Of a stretch of 64,000 bases of DNA, positions 15,347 to 23,999 are shown one piece after another. A program made the position numbers and the translations under genes. Source of the stretch: Oscillospiraceae bacterium (lineage in GTDB: Bacteria; Bacillota; Clostridia; Oscillospirales; Oscillospiraceae). Every line of letters starts with the position of its first letter. Position 1 is the stretch's first letter. The DNA lies in the NCBI GenBank assembly GCA_015067435.1, contig SVMM01000015.1, positions 26,868-90,867 of the forward strand. Reading direction: 5' to 3'. A model generated the notes under the pieces. It did not search any database, was not told the DNA's origin, and saw only the letters and a list, made by a program, of their open reading frames with translations.

Positions 15347-17026
15347 ATGATTACGATCCAGGGTCAAGGCGTTTCCGCGGGCATCGCAGCCGGCCCGCTT
15401 TACTATTACCGGCGCGTGAAGAGCGAGATCATACGCGCCGCCGTCCAGGACCGGGACGCCGAGTGGCAGCGCTTCAAGGACGCGCAGGCCGAGGCTGTCC
15501 GGCAGCTCGGCAAGCTCGCGGAAAAGGCAAAGCGGGAGGCGGGCGACGGGGCTGCGCTGCTGTTTGAGACGCACCAGATGATGGTGGAGGATCTGGATTA
15601 CGAGAAGGCGATCGAGGAGGGCATCCGGCAGGAGGGCTGGAACGCCGAGGCGGTCGTGTCCGACGTCGGCGCGCGCTTCGCGGAGATGTTCGCCACGATG
15701 GAGGACACCTATATGCAGGCGCGCGCAGCGGACGTGAAGGACGTATCGCGGCGCATCATCGGCATCCTGACCGGCACGGTGCAGCGCGGCGTCCACAGCG
15801 ACGTGCCCGTGATCCTCGCCGCGGACGACCTCGCCCCCAGCGAGACGGTGCAGATCGACAAGAACAAGATCCTCGGCTTTATCACGGAGGGCGGCTCCGG
15901 GTCGAGCCATACGGCGATCCTAGCGCGCACAATGGGCATTCCCGCGGTCATCGGCGTCGGCGACCGGCTGAAGCCTGAGTACGCCGGACGCGAGATCATC
16001 GTCGACGGCGAAACCGGCGCCGCGGTGATCGACCCGGACGCGGATGTGCGCGCGCACATGATGAAAAAGCGCGACGATCAGATCGGGTTGCAGGAGATGC
16101 TCTCGCAGCTCAAGGGCAGGGAGAACGTCACAAAGGACGGACAGAGCGTCCGCATCTGCTGCAACATCGGCGATCCGGACGACGTGCCTTCGGTGCTGGC
16201 GAACGACGCCGGCGGCATCGGGCTGTTCCGCAGCGAATTCCTGTACCTCGGCTGCGACGATTTCCCGAGCGAGGAATTTCAGTTTGAGGCGTATAAAAAG
16301 GTGCTCTCCGACATGGAGGGGCGCGAGGTCATCATCCGCACGCTGGACATCGGCGCGGACAAGCAGATCGGCTACTTTGACCTTCCGCGCGAGGAGAACC
16401 CCGCCATGGGCAGCCGCGGGCTGCGCGTTTGCCTCAACCGCCCGGAAATCTTCAAGACGCAGCTGCGCGCTCTCTATCGCGCGTCCGTCTTCGGAAAGCT
16501 CAGCATCATGTTCCCAATGGTGACCGGCGTCTGGGAGGTCCGGGAGGCAAAGAAGCTGTGCGAGCAGGTCAGGCGCGAGCTGGACGACGAGGGGATCGCC
16601 TACGCCGACGACGTGCAGATCGGCATCATGATCGAGACGCCCGCCGCCGCGATCATGAGCGACCGTCTGGCGAGGGAGGTGGACTTCTTCTCCTGCGGCA
16701 CGAACGATCTGGCGCAGTATACGCTCGCCTGCGACCGCCAGGACGGCGAGCCGGGCCGTTTCTTCGATCCGCATCACCACGCGGTGCTGCGCCTTTTGAA
16801 GATGGTGGCGGACAATGCCCACAGGAACGGCATCTGGGTCGGCGTCTGCGGCGAGCTGGGCGCGGACCTCGCGCTGACGGAGACCTTCCTCTCCATCGGC
16901 GTCGACGAGCTGTCCGTTTCCCCGCGCGCCGTGCTGCCGCTGCGCCAGAAGGTGCGCGAGAGCAATGTCGCGCAGGTGCGCGACAAGCTGATCGGCGAGC
17001 TCACCGGCGACCAAATCCAGCCTTGA
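15347..17026 (+). CDS. ptsI: PTS enzyme I (phosphoenolpyruvate-protein phosphotransferase)
   Basis: 559 residues. It moves phosphate from PEP to HPr. The active-site His is in GGSGSSHTAILARTMGIPAV near residue 188; the PEP-binding block has GIGLFRSEFLYL, RTLDIGADKQ and SRGLRVCLNRPEIF, and the C-terminal CGELGAD Cys motif is near residue 500. The ATG at 15347 starts MITIQGQGVSAGIA with GGGTGGA upstream; the track-longer start would lie in the hairpin. Downstream is the sugar kinase gene after 41 bases. Confidence 0.96.
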   Translation: MITIQGQGVSAGIAAGPLYYYRRVKSEIIRAAVQDRDAEWQRFKDAQAEAVRQLGKLAEKAKREAGDGAALLFETHQMMVEDLDYEKAIEEGIRQEGWNAEAVVSDVGARFAEMFATMEDTYMQARAADVKDVSRRIIGILTGTVQRGVHSDVPVILAADDLAPSETVQIDKNKILGFITEGGSGSSHTAILARTMGIPAVIGVGDRLKPEYAGREIIVDGETGAAVIDPDADVRAHMMKKRDDQIGLQEMLSQLKGRENVTKDGQSVRICCNIGDPDDVPSVLANDAGGIGLFRSEFLYLGCDDFPSEEFQFEAYKKVLSDMEGREVIIRTLDIGADKQIGYFDLPREENPAMGSRGLRVCLNRPEIFKTQLRALYRASVFGKLSIMFPMVTGVWEVREAKKLCEQVRRELDDEGIAYADDVQIGIMIETPAAAIMSDRLAREVDFFSCGTNDLAQYTLACDRQDGEPGRFFDPHHHAVLRLLKMVADNAHRNGIWVGVCGELGADLALTETFLSIGVDELSVSPRAVLPLRQKVRESNVAQVRDKLIGELTGDQIQP

Positions 17027-17067
17027 AGCCGCCGCGGCGGCATTCTGTGAAAGAGGAGGAGCGTGCA

Positions 17068-18039
17068 ATGGAGAAGAAAACCTATGACGTCGCCGCGCTG
17101 GGCGAGCTGTTGATCGACCTGACGCAGAACGGAAAAAGCAGGCAGGGCAATCTGCTCTTTGAGGCGAACCCCGGCGGCGCGCCCGCCAATGTGCTCTCGA
17201 TGCTGCGGAAGCTCGGCCACAGCTGCGCGTTTCTCGGCAAGGTCGGCGCGGACAGCTTCGGCGACCTGCTTGCGGACACGCTTCGCGCCGTCGGCATCGA
17301 CGCGCGCGCCCTGCGGCGGGATGACGCGGTGCATACGACGCTCGCCGTCGTGCACACCATGGAAAACGGCGACCGCGATTTCAGCTTTTACCGCAAGCCC
17401 GGCGCGGACTTGGAGCTGACGGCGGACGAGCTGGATACGGACGTCCTCCGCTCCTGCCGCATATTCCACTTCGGCTCGCTTTCGCTGACGGACGAGCCCG
17501 CGCGCGGCGCGACGCAGAAGGCGGTCGAAACGGCGCGCGAAGCGGGCGCGCTGATCTCCTTTGACCCGAATCTCCGCCCGCCGCTGTGGCAGGACGACGA
17601 AGCGGCGAAGGAGCAGATCTCGTGGGGGCTTGCGCAGTGCGACGTGCTCAAGATCGCGGACAACGAGGCGGAGTTTATGTGCGGGACCGGCGATTTCGAC
17701 GAGTGCGCGGATCAGCTGCGCGAGAAGTATCCGAACATCCGCCTGCTGAACATCACCGCGGGCGCCGCGGGCAGCTATGCCTATTACGGGAAGCTGCGGG
17801 CGTTTGAGGCCGGCTGCACGCTCGGCGGCGTGATCGAGACCACCGGCGCGGGGGACACGTTCTGCGGCTCGGCCCTGCACTATATCCTGGAGCACGGGCT
17901 GGACGGCCTGACGGAGGCGCAGCTCCATGAGATGCTGCGCTTTGCCAACGCCGCGGCGTATCTGGTGACGACGCGGCACGGCGCGATCCGCTCCATGCCG
18001 GAGCGGTCGGAGGTCGAGCTGGTGCTCAAAAAGATGTGA
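17068..18039 (+). CDS. PfkB-family carbohydrate kinase (fructokinase-like)
   Basis: 323 residues. It starts DVAALGELLIDLTQNG and has GGAPANVLSMLRKLG, the PfkB signature 1 region near residue 35, and the catalytic signature ETTGAGDTFCGS near residue 260 with Asp as base. The closest pattern is bacterial fructokinase or 5-dehydro-2-deoxygluconokinase; fructokinase fits the PTS neighbours, but the substrate is inferred. AAGAGGAGG precedes the ATG. It is the third gene of the pts block. Confidence 0.88.
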   Translation: MEKKTYDVAALGELLIDLTQNGKSRQGNLLFEANPGGAPANVLSMLRKLGHSCAFLGKVGADSFGDLLADTLRAVGIDARALRRDDAVHTTLAVVHTMENGDRDFSFYRKPGADLELTADELDTDVLRSCRIFHFGSLSLTDEPARGATQKAVETAREAGALISFDPNLRPPLWQDDEAAKEQISWGLAQCDVLKIADNEAEFMCGTGDFDECADQLREKYPNIRLLNITAGAAGSYAYYGKLRAFEAGCTLGGVIETTGAGDTFCGSALHYILEHGLDGLTEAQLHEMLRFANAAAYLVTTRHGAIRSMPERSEVELVLKKM

Positions 18040-18051
18040 AAAACGCGCCAA

Positions 18052-18083
18052 AGGCGGGAAACTGCGTATGATTCCCGCCTATT
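18052..18083 (+). terminator. Hairpin after the PfkB gene
   Basis: Stem AGGCGGGAA / TTCCCGCCT (18052-18060, 18072-18080) followed only by ATTTG, so termination may be incomplete. Confidence 0.5.
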
Positions 18084-18136
18084 TGAGCGCCGAAGGAAAA
18101 ATTTTCAATTTTGCGGCAAAAATGCGAAATTCCCTC

Positions 18137-18165
18137 TTGCATTTTCAAAAGGGATGTGCTATATT
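18137..18165 (+). promoter_or_regulatory. Promoter of tRNA-Arg
   Basis: TTGCAT (18137-18142), 17 bases, TATATT (18160-18165), 23 bases before the tRNA. Confidence 0.75.
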
Positions 18166-18188
18166 GTGTAAGCTGTCTGAAAGGACAA

Positions 18189-18265
18189 GCGCCGTTAGCT
18201 CAGCTGGATAGAGCGTCTGGCTACGGACCAGAAGGCCGGGGGTTCGAATCCCTCACGGCGTACCA
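18189..18265 (+). tRNA. tRNA-Arg (anticodon ACG), CCA encoded
   Basis: 77 bases. The acceptor stem GCGCCGT pairs with ACGGCGT (one G-T pair at the end), the D-arm is TAGCTCAGCTGGATAGAGC, the anticodon stem CTGG/CCAG closes loop CTACGGA with anticodon ACG, and the T-arm GGGGGTTCGAATCCC is followed by discriminator A and genomic CCA. A34 should be converted to inosine. It has its own promoter and terminator. Confidence 0.95.
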
Positions 18266-18267
18266 AA

Positions 18268-18302
18268 AACACCCGATTTCGTCAAGAAATCGGGTGTTTT
18301 TG
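18268..18302 (+). terminator. Intrinsic terminator of tRNA-Arg
   Basis: A 12-bp stem ACACCCGATTTC / GAAATCGGGTGT, loop GTCAA, five T. Confidence 0.9.
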
Positions 18303-18323
18303 CAACCAAATGCTGATTTTGAT

Positions 18324-18371
18324 TTGTGGGTCAGGTTGTGGGTCAGCCTTGACCCACAACCTGACCCACAA
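18324..18371. repeat. Perfect 22-bp inverted repeat built from GTGGGTCA units
   Basis: Arms 18324-18345 and 18350-18371 are exact complements around GCCT. Each arm itself holds two direct GTGGGTCA-type units. A related pair of units (GTGGGTCA and GTGGGTCG) recurs at about 52770-52790, beside a tRNA-Thr fragment. Such paired units beside a tRNA 3' end look like integrase arm-binding sites left after integration and loss. Confidence 0.6.
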
Positions 18372-18412
18372 CACGCTATTTCGCTGTAGACCGGGATAGG
18401 ACGGAACAGAAC

Positions 18413-18454
18413 AAAGCAGCGCGCCGGGGCGGTTTTGCCCCGGCGCGCTGCTTT
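18413..18454. repeat. 18-bp GC-rich hairpin
   Basis: AAAGCAGCGCGCCGGGGC (18413-18430) pairs perfectly with 18437-18454 across GGTTTT. No coding sequence ends beside it; it may be an orphan terminator or part of the scar behind tRNA-Arg. Confidence 0.5.
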
Positions 18455-18505
18455 GAGGCCGCGCTCAGGCCGAGATGGTAGAGCGCCCGCGGTATCGCAA
18501 CGTAG

Positions 18506-18667
18506 TTGCTGTGGACTTTGCGTGCTTCGTTCATTCGACGTGTTCCGTGGACAGTGGTCGCCATCACGCTCCGCGGCGAAACGGAGGAGCTATGGTCTGC
18601 TGCGGAAACGCAGGAGGAGAAGGCTGCCATCATCGAACGCTGCCGCGGCCAGCTCAACTGCATATGA
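18506..18667 (+). pseudogene. Short coding-like remnant
   Basis: A 53-codon frame with a coding-like C-terminus (VVAITLRGETEELWSAA, then EEKAAIIERCRGQLN) between the repeats behind tRNA-Arg and the surface-protein gene. No ribosome binding site or start is convincing, and I do not recognise it. It may be the tail of a gene lost with an integrated element. Confidence 0.25.
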
Positions 18668-18672
18668 AAAGC

Positions 18673-18712
18673 GGCGGAGCCGGACGCACGAGCTTGTGCG
18701 TCCGGCTCCGCC
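18673..18712. terminator. Long GC-rich hairpin, terminator of the surface-protein gene
   Basis: A 17-bp perfect stem (18673-18689 with 18696-18712), loop GAGCTT. It is flanked by TTCTTTT on the plus strand and CTTTTC on the minus strand, so it can work in both directions. Confidence 0.7.
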
Positions 18713-18756
18713 GGAGTTCTTTTGGGTTACTGCCGGGCGGATTTTTCTCTCTGCCC

Positions 18757-20952
18757 TTACTTGCTCTCGATGATCGCCGTATTCGACGCCTCGTCGTAGT
18801 CGACGCCGTAGCCGAGGTACGCCGCCAGCTCGCGCAGACCGAAGAAGTTGTTCCCGCCGATGTTGTACGCGGTGAGCGACACGGCATTGCCGTCCAGCTC
18901 GACCGTCTGCGGGCTCGGCACCGTGCTCGCCGACTTGTCCGTGAACTGCGCGGCGGCTTCGCCGCCGTAGGCAGCGCCCTTCGTCATGACGACCGCGTTG
19001 CGACTCGCGTCATAGTCGACGATGAACTGCGCGGGCGTGCCCTTTAAGAGCGCGGCGAGGTCGCGGAGCTTGAAGTAGTTCGTGCCGTCGATGTTGTACG
19101 CCTCGACCGTGATCTCGACGCCGTTGACCGTGATCTTCTGCGGCGAGAGGACGGCGCTCGGCTTCGCGGGCGGAGTTTGCGGGGACTGTGCGTCCCCGAA
19201 CTTCGCGTCGAACTTTACGTTGCCGCCGGGCATCGTGAACGTATAGACGCCGTTGCCCTTGTCGTTGAGCTTCACCTCGCCCACGCCCATGTGCGTGACC
19301 GTCAGGCTTTTGAGCGCCTTGCCCGCGTCGGGGACGACCGTCAGCGTCACTGTGTCGCGGGTGCCAGCTCTGGTGGGCGAGACTACAATCTTGCCGCCGT
19401 CGAAGGTAAGCGTGGACTGGAACTCCTGCCCGAACGGCTCGCTCGGCTCGCGCGCAGGCTCCGGCTTGGGTTCTGGCTTGGGCTGCGGCTGCGCGTTCTG
19501 CGTCCACTGCCCGGTGAGCGTCGCGTTTCCGTATTTCCCGCTCAGCGCCGCGCCGGCGTCGAACGTGTCGTTCAGCGTCCAGCTCCCGCCCGCCGTCGTC
19601 ACCTTCCAGCCGTCGAAGGTCCAGCCGTCCTTTTCGGGCGCCGGGAGCGTGATCGCGTCCTCGATGGTGTATGAGAGCGGGCCGATCGCCGCGCCGCCGC
19701 CCGAGTCATAGGTGAGGGTGTAGTCGTACGGCGCCCACTTGGCATGGAACGTGAGCGTCGTCCCGCTCACTTCGTTGGCCGCATTGACCGCATTGTCGTC
19801 GCTGCAGCCCGCGTCCTTGTACCAACCCTTAAATTCCCAGCCGTCTGCATCGGGGCTGGGGAGATCGGGCACGGAGCCGGACGCCATGGTGAGATCCGGG
19901 ATCGTGCCGTGGCCGTGCAGGTCAAAGCTTATGGTGAGAGCGCTGCCGATGAGAAGCTGCCCAGATCTGTTTCTGCCCACATAAAGGTCGGCGGCGTCGC
20001 TGGTGAAGCAGCCCATGCCGTTGCAGCCCGTGTCCGTGCTGTTCGTGAACACGCCGGGCGTCTGCATCGTCACGCCGATGGGCGTCGTGTTCGTCAGCGT
20101 GTCCGTGACGTTGATGTACTTATTGTTGTACAGATAGACGTTGCTCGCCGCGCCGCCTGACGTATTGTCCTTGATGACAGGCGCGCCGGAGAGGTTGAAC
20201 GCGCCGTCGTCGACGAACACGCTGCCGCCTTTGCTTCCCGCCGTGTTGCCGGCGATCGACGCCGTACCGCTCATGTCGAATATGCCGCCAAGGACATGCA
20301 CACCGCCGCCCGCTCCTTCTGTCACCGTGTTGCCGATGATCGCGCCGCCGCTCATGGTGAACCTGCTTCGGGACACGAAGACGCCGTCGACTTTTACGCC
20401 GTAAAGCATCACGCCGCCGCAGTTGCTGCTCGACGTGTTGCCGATAATCGTGCCGCCGGTCATGTTGAACGTGCCGCCGGCACCGACGGACACACCGCCG
20501 TAACGTTCGGCTCCGGTGATGTAGCCGCCGGCGAAGGTGAAATAGTTCTCTCCCTCCGTCCCGGCAGCGGCGTCGTTCACCACGGCGAGACCGTCCGCGC
20601 GGACGGTGTATCTGTGCTTCGGAGGCTCGGCGCTGCCGTCCATAAGCGTCAGGCTGCCGCCGTTGCTAATCTGAACCGTTTTATAGTCGCCACCCTTGCT
20701 TTGCAGGCCGTGACCGTTGAGGTCGATCGTGACGGGGCCGGTGATCTCTGTATAGTAATCCAGCTTATTTTCGCCCGTCAGATCCGCCGTCAGCCGATAG
20801 CTGCCGCTGGATAGAATGCCGCGGATCTGGCTCGGCGTACTGACCTCCGTCCACACCACGTCCGCCTTCGCCGTCCCACCGAGCGTGGGCGCGAGCGTGA
20901 GCAGCATCGCGAGGGTAAGCAGTACCGAGAGCGTTTTTCTTCCGTGTTTCAT
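18757..20952 (-). CDS. Large secreted repeat protein with beta-helix, InlB-type and stalk-like domains
   Basis: 731 residues. A Sec signal peptide (MKHGRKTLSVLLTLAMLLTL, cleavage after TAKA) leads into a Thr/Gly-rich right-handed beta-helix of NTSSSNCGG / NTAGSKGGS-type repeats (about 60-330). Two or three InlB B-repeat/'Listeria-Bacteroides' units follow (GWEFKGWYKDAGCSD; GWTFDGWKV), then a Pro/Lys/Glu linker (PKPEPKPEPAREP), a PDAGKALKSLTVTHMG segment and two copies of a copper-amine-oxidase-N-like stalk repeat (AYNIDGTNYFKLRDLAALL; AYNIGGNNFFGLRELAAYL). No LPxTG or membrane anchor is seen, so it is likely secreted or wall-associated. GGGAGGAA lies eight bases before the ATG. Adhesin or surface-display role is inferred. 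Confidence 0.85.
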   Translation of the reverse strand: MKHGRKTLSVLLTLAMLLTLAPTLGGTAKADVVWTEVSTPSQIRGILSSGSYRLTADLTGENKLDYYTEITGPVTIDLNGHGLQSKGGDYKTVQISNGGSLTLMDGSAEPPKHRYTVRADGLAVVNDAAAGTEGENYFTFAGGYITGAERYGGVSVGAGGTFNMTGGTIIGNTSSSNCGGVMLYGVKVDGVFVSRSRFTMSGGAIIGNTVTEGAGGGVHVLGGIFDMSGTASIAGNTAGSKGGSVFVDDGAFNLSGAPVIKDNTSGGAASNVYLYNNKYINVTDTLTNTTPIGVTMQTPGVFTNSTDTGCNGMGCFTSDAADLYVGRNRSGQLLIGSALTISFDLHGHGTIPDLTMASGSVPDLPSPDADGWEFKGWYKDAGCSDDNAVNAANEVSGTTLTFHAKWAPYDYTLTYDSGGGAAIGPLSYTIEDAITLPAPEKDGWTFDGWKVTTAGGSWTLNDTFDAGAALSGKYGNATLTGQWTQNAQPQPKPEPKPEPAREPSEPFGQEFQSTLTFDGGKIVVSPTRAGTRDTVTLTVVPDAGKALKSLTVTHMGVGEVKLNDKGNGVYTFTMPGGNVKFDAKFGDAQSPQTPPAKPSAVLSPQKITVNGVEITVEAYNIDGTNYFKLRDLAALLKGTPAQFIVDYDASRNAVVMTKGAAYGGEAAAQFTDKSASTVPSPQTVELDGNAVSLTAYNIGGNNFFGLRELAAYLGYGVDYDEASNTAIIESK

Positions 20953-20983
20953 CGGGTATTTCCTCCCAAATCGAGCATTTTTC

Positions 20984-21024
20984 GCGTTTTGCGGGGCAAA
21001 ACGCAGGAACGGACGTCCGTTCCT
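20984..21024. repeat. Two adjacent palindromes in the surface-protein leader
   Basis: GCGTTTTGC/GCAAAACGC (20984-21004) followed by the perfect 20-base palindrome AGGAACGGACGTCCGTTCCT (21005-21024). Both lie in the untranslated leader of the minus-strand gene, 30-70 bases before its start, and could be an operator or RNA structure. The rest of the gap to 21310 has no gene. Confidence 0.5.
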
Positions 21025-21175
21025 GATGGGGCCTCATATCATTCCATATTATTTATAAGCTCATATCGGCAAAAAGGCAGGAGTTTTCTGCGCGGCGGAA
21101 AGCGCTTGCAAGCCGCGCGGACCTGCGGTAAACGCAGGCCAACGCAGAGAAAGGGGAGCGGCTTCCGCGCGTTTA

Positions 21176-21209
21176 TTGAGGCATCGGATACGGCGCCTCA
21201 AATTTTTTT
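21176..21209 (+). terminator. Orphan terminator-like hairpin upstream of the MreB-like gene
   Basis: TTGAGGC / GCCTCAA stem (21176-21182, 21195-21201) followed by seven T. No plus-strand gene ends before it, so it may end a leader RNA or stop antisense transcription. A similar hairpin, with GAGGCG and CGCCTC arms, lies at 23833-23852. Confidence 0.5.
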
Positions 21210-21310
21210 GTTTTTTTGCAGAAAGCGGTCGATTTTGTAACGGTTATGAACGCCCAAAGATTATAATAACAAGATATAAACTGGTGTGCTATGCATTGGA
21301 AAGGATCATT

Positions 21311-22336
21311 ATGGGACTTCGCAAGGATATCGGAATTGACCTCGGCACGGCTTCCGTCGAGATCTACGTCAAGGGGCAGGGCATCGTCCTGCAGGAGCCG
21401 TCGGTCGTCGCGATTCAGAGAAGAACGGGAAAAATACTCAAGGTCGGCGCGGACGCACAGACCATGGTGGGGCGCACTCCGGACGAGATCATGACCATCC
21501 GCCCGCTGCGCGACGGGGTCATATCGGACTACGATGTGACGGAGCGTATGCTTCGTGACTTTATCCATAAAACCGTCGGAGTGCAGATCGTCAGGCCGCA
21601 GATCATCGTCTGCGTTCCCTCCGGGATCACGGAGGTGGAGGAGCGCGCGGTCATCGACGCCGGCATTCAGGCGGGCGCGTCGAGGGTGTATCTCATCGAG
21701 GAACCCGTCGCGGCGGCGATCGGAGCAGGGATCGACATCTCCCGACCGGAGGGGAATCTCATCATCGACATCGGCGGCGGCACGGCGGATATCGCGGTCA
21801 TCTCGCTCTCCGGCGTGGTGGTTTCGGAGTCGATCAAGGTGGCGGGCGACCACTTCAACGAGGCGGTGGTCAAGTATATGCGCCGCGCGCACAGCCTGCT
21901 GATCGGGGAGCAGACGGCGGAGGAGATGAAGATCGCCATCGGCTGCGTTTTCCCGCCGGAGGAAGAGACGTCGATGCAGGTGACGGGACGCAGCCTGACG
22001 ACCGGACTGCCGCAGAGCGTTACGGTCACCTCGACGGAGATGATGGATGCCTTTGAGGAGCCTGTGGAGCATATCATGGAGGCGGTGCAGCGGGTCCTGG
22101 AGCGCACGCCGCCGGAGCTGGCGGCGGACATCGCCGGCAACGGCATCGTGATGACGGGCGGCGGCAGCCTTGTGCAGGGCTTTGACCGGCTGATTACAAC
22201 GCGCACGGGCATCCCGACCGCGATTGCCGACGAACCGATCCTGTGCGTGGCGAAGGGAACGGGCAAGAGCCTCGACAGCATCGGAACCATGCAGGACGGA
22301 ACGCTCAACCTCTCGCGGAGGAACCGCTTCGGCTGA
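21311..22336 (+). CDS. MreB/Mbl-like actin-family rod-shape protein
   Basis: 341 residues. The actin-type nucleotide-binding motifs are complete: DIGIDLGTASVEIYVKGQG at the N-terminus, VCVPSGITEVEERAV, EEPVAAAIGAGIDI, IIDIGGGTADIAVISLSG and MTGGGSLVQGFDRLI. MreB filaments guide wall synthesis along the cylinder. A GAAAGGA site precedes the ATG at 21311; a TATAAT lies at 21262 without a good -35. It stands first in the signalling block and is 15 bases from the next gene, which is unusual: MreB normally lies with mreCD. It may be a second, specialised copy (Mbl/MreBH type). Confidence 0.9.
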   Translation: MGLRKDIGIDLGTASVEIYVKGQGIVLQEPSVVAIQRRTGKILKVGADAQTMVGRTPDEIMTIRPLRDGVISDYDVTERMLRDFIHKTVGVQIVRPQIIVCVPSGITEVEERAVIDAGIQAGASRVYLIEEPVAAAIGAGIDISRPEGNLIIDIGGGTADIAVISLSGVVVSESIKVAGDHFNEAVVKYMRRAHSLLIGEQTAEEMKIAIGCVFPPEEETSMQVTGRSLTTGLPQSVTVTSTEMMDAFEEPVEHIMEAVQRVLERTPPELAADIAGNGIVMTGGGSLVQGFDRLITTRTGIPTAIADEPILCVAKGTGKSLDSIGTMQDGTLNLSRRNRFG

Positions 22337-22351
22337 GACGGAGGATAAGCC

Positions 22352-23827
22352 TTGAGCAAGGGGAAAAACAAGCGAATCAAAATTCTTCGGATACTGGACT
22401 GGAGACAGATTGCCGTCTGTGCCCTGCTTTGTCTTGCGCTCCTGACCCTGATCCTGCTCAACCTTTCCGAGCTGTTGACGTTTGGCAGGGAGAATGTGTA
22501 CCGAAACTGCCAAAACAACTATCTGGTGGCTTCCCGCGAGATCGGAGACTTCCTCCGCGTGGCGGACGAGTCCATCGAGTTCTCTTCCCAGCGGATCGAG
22601 GAGATGCTCTCGGGCAGCGCGTCCGGGGATGAGATCCTGGCGTTTATGACACGGGAATCCGCCAATTTGAACAGCCGGATCGCGGGACCGACCACGGGCG
22701 TGTACGGATATATCGACGGCGTGTATCTGGACGGCACGGGCTGGGAGCCGATCGAGGGCTATGTTCCCACGTCGCGCCCATGGTATATCGGCGCCGTAAA
22801 GGCGGGCGGCGAGGTCACGCATGTGCCGCCGTTCATGAACTTCCAGACCGGCTCGACGACGATCACGGTGTGCAAGGTCCTCTCGGACGGCGAGGACGTG
22901 GTGGCGATGGATCTGCCCACGGACAAGCTGCAGGCGATCGTGAGCGGCATTTCGGAGCGGGAGATATTCCAGCAAAGCGGCGGGGACTCCCCGTATTCCT
23001 CCACGCAGATCTTCGTGCTGGACAGCGAGGGCGTCGTGATCGCCCACACAGACACATCTCGGATCGGCAGGAACTACGCCGTTTCCGACGACCCCGCCGA
23101 GCGCGAGATCGCGGCGCGGGCATTGCAAAGCGACGAGACGCTTTTCCGCGCGGAGGGCGGCAGCGACGTGATCTATTGCGGCGGAAAGCTCGACGGCAAG
23201 TGGTGCATCATCTCCGGCATGGAATACAGCAAGGTGATGAGCCGGATCATGCGGGACGTTTTCATCTCCGCCGTGGTGAGCGTTCTCGGCATTGTCGGCA
23301 TGATCGGCGTGATGGTCAGGCTGGCCGTTCGGCGCTACCTATCGGAGACGGACCGTTTGACCGGCATCGACAACCGCAGCGGCGAGGAAAAAGTCAGCCG
23401 GCTGCTCGCCGCCGGACAGGGCGGAGTGTATTTGCTCATTGATCTGGACAAGTTCAAGAGCATCAACGACACCTACGGTCACGACGCCGGAGACAGGGTG
23501 CTGATCGCCGTTGCCAACGCGCTCAGAGACACCTTTGGGAAGAAAGATCATATCATGCGCCTCGGCGGAGACGAATTTGCCGCCTACGTCCCGAATGTGT
23601 TTGACGAAACCGCCGCGGGTTTGATCGTCAGCCGCCTGTTCGATGCGATCGGGGAGATCCGGGTCGGTAACAGCGAGGAGCGCAGGCCCACCATCAGCGT
23701 TGGTGCGGCGTTTTACCGAAGCGGCGACGACATTTCCTTCAGCACGCTTTACAAGCGCGCCGACAAGTGTACATACGAAAGTAAAAAGGTTGCCGGGAAT
23801 TGCGTGACCTACTACAGGAATTCGTGA
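22352..23827 (+). CDS. Diguanylate cyclase with dCache sensor
   Basis: 491 residues from a TTG start with GGAGGA seven to eight bases ahead. Membrane segments flank a dCache domain (about 35-290; GYVPTSRPWYIGAVKAGGEV). The C-terminal GGDEF domain (about 325-490) has DLDKFKSINDTYGHDAGD and an intact RLGGDEF near residue 404, so it should make c-di-GMP. The inhibitory I-site is degenerate (GKKD in place of R-x-x-D), suggesting no product inhibition. Its first 75 residues are clearly homologous to those of the EAL protein at 38960, which puts synthesis and breakdown behind the same type of sensor. Confidence 0.9.
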   Translation: MSKGKNKRIKILRILDWRQIAVCALLCLALLTLILLNLSELLTFGRENVYRNCQNNYLVASREIGDFLRVADESIEFSSQRIEEMLSGSASGDEILAFMTRESANLNSRIAGPTTGVYGYIDGVYLDGTGWEPIEGYVPTSRPWYIGAVKAGGEVTHVPPFMNFQTGSTTITVCKVLSDGEDVVAMDLPTDKLQAIVSGISEREIFQQSGGDSPYSSTQIFVLDSEGVVIAHTDTSRIGRNYAVSDDPAEREIAARALQSDETLFRAEGGSDVIYCGGKLDGKWCIISGMEYSKVMSRIMRDVFISAVVSVLGIVGMIGVMVRLAVRRYLSETDRLTGIDNRSGEEKVSRLLAAGQGGVYLLIDLDKFKSINDTYGHDAGDRVLIAVANALRDTFGKKDHIMRLGGDEFAAYVPNVFDETAAGLIVSRLFDAIGEIRVGNSEERRPTISVGAAFYRSGDDISFSTLYKRADKCTYESKKVAGNCVTYYRNS

Positions 23828-23904
23828 AAAACATGAGGCGTCCGACAGGGCGCCTCAAAATTATTCTCCGCTTTGAAAACATTACAGCGTTCTGTAACTT
23901 CCTC

Positions 23905-23933
23905 TTGAAATGACGGTCGAAATAAGCGATAAT
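23905..23933 (+). promoter_or_regulatory. Internal promoter for the kinase genes
   Basis: TTGAAA (23905-23910), 17 bases, GATAAT (23928-23933), 67 bases before the hybrid kinase at 24000. The 172-base gap also holds the 23833-23852 hairpin. Confidence 0.65.
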
Positions 23934-23999
23934 ATATATTGAGTGATTATATGGTTTGAAGCCTGATACGGAATAACGACGCGGAAGCGGGGAAGAGAC

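Noticed and set aside
18455-18672. A minus-strand ORF (18376-18663) as a real gene
   Set aside because: No ribosome binding site, and it runs through two perfect hairpins.
20953-21310. c-di-GMP riboswitch before the surface-protein or MreB-like gene
   Set aside because: Palindromes are present but I do not see the conserved GEMM core; a covariance search would be needed to support it.
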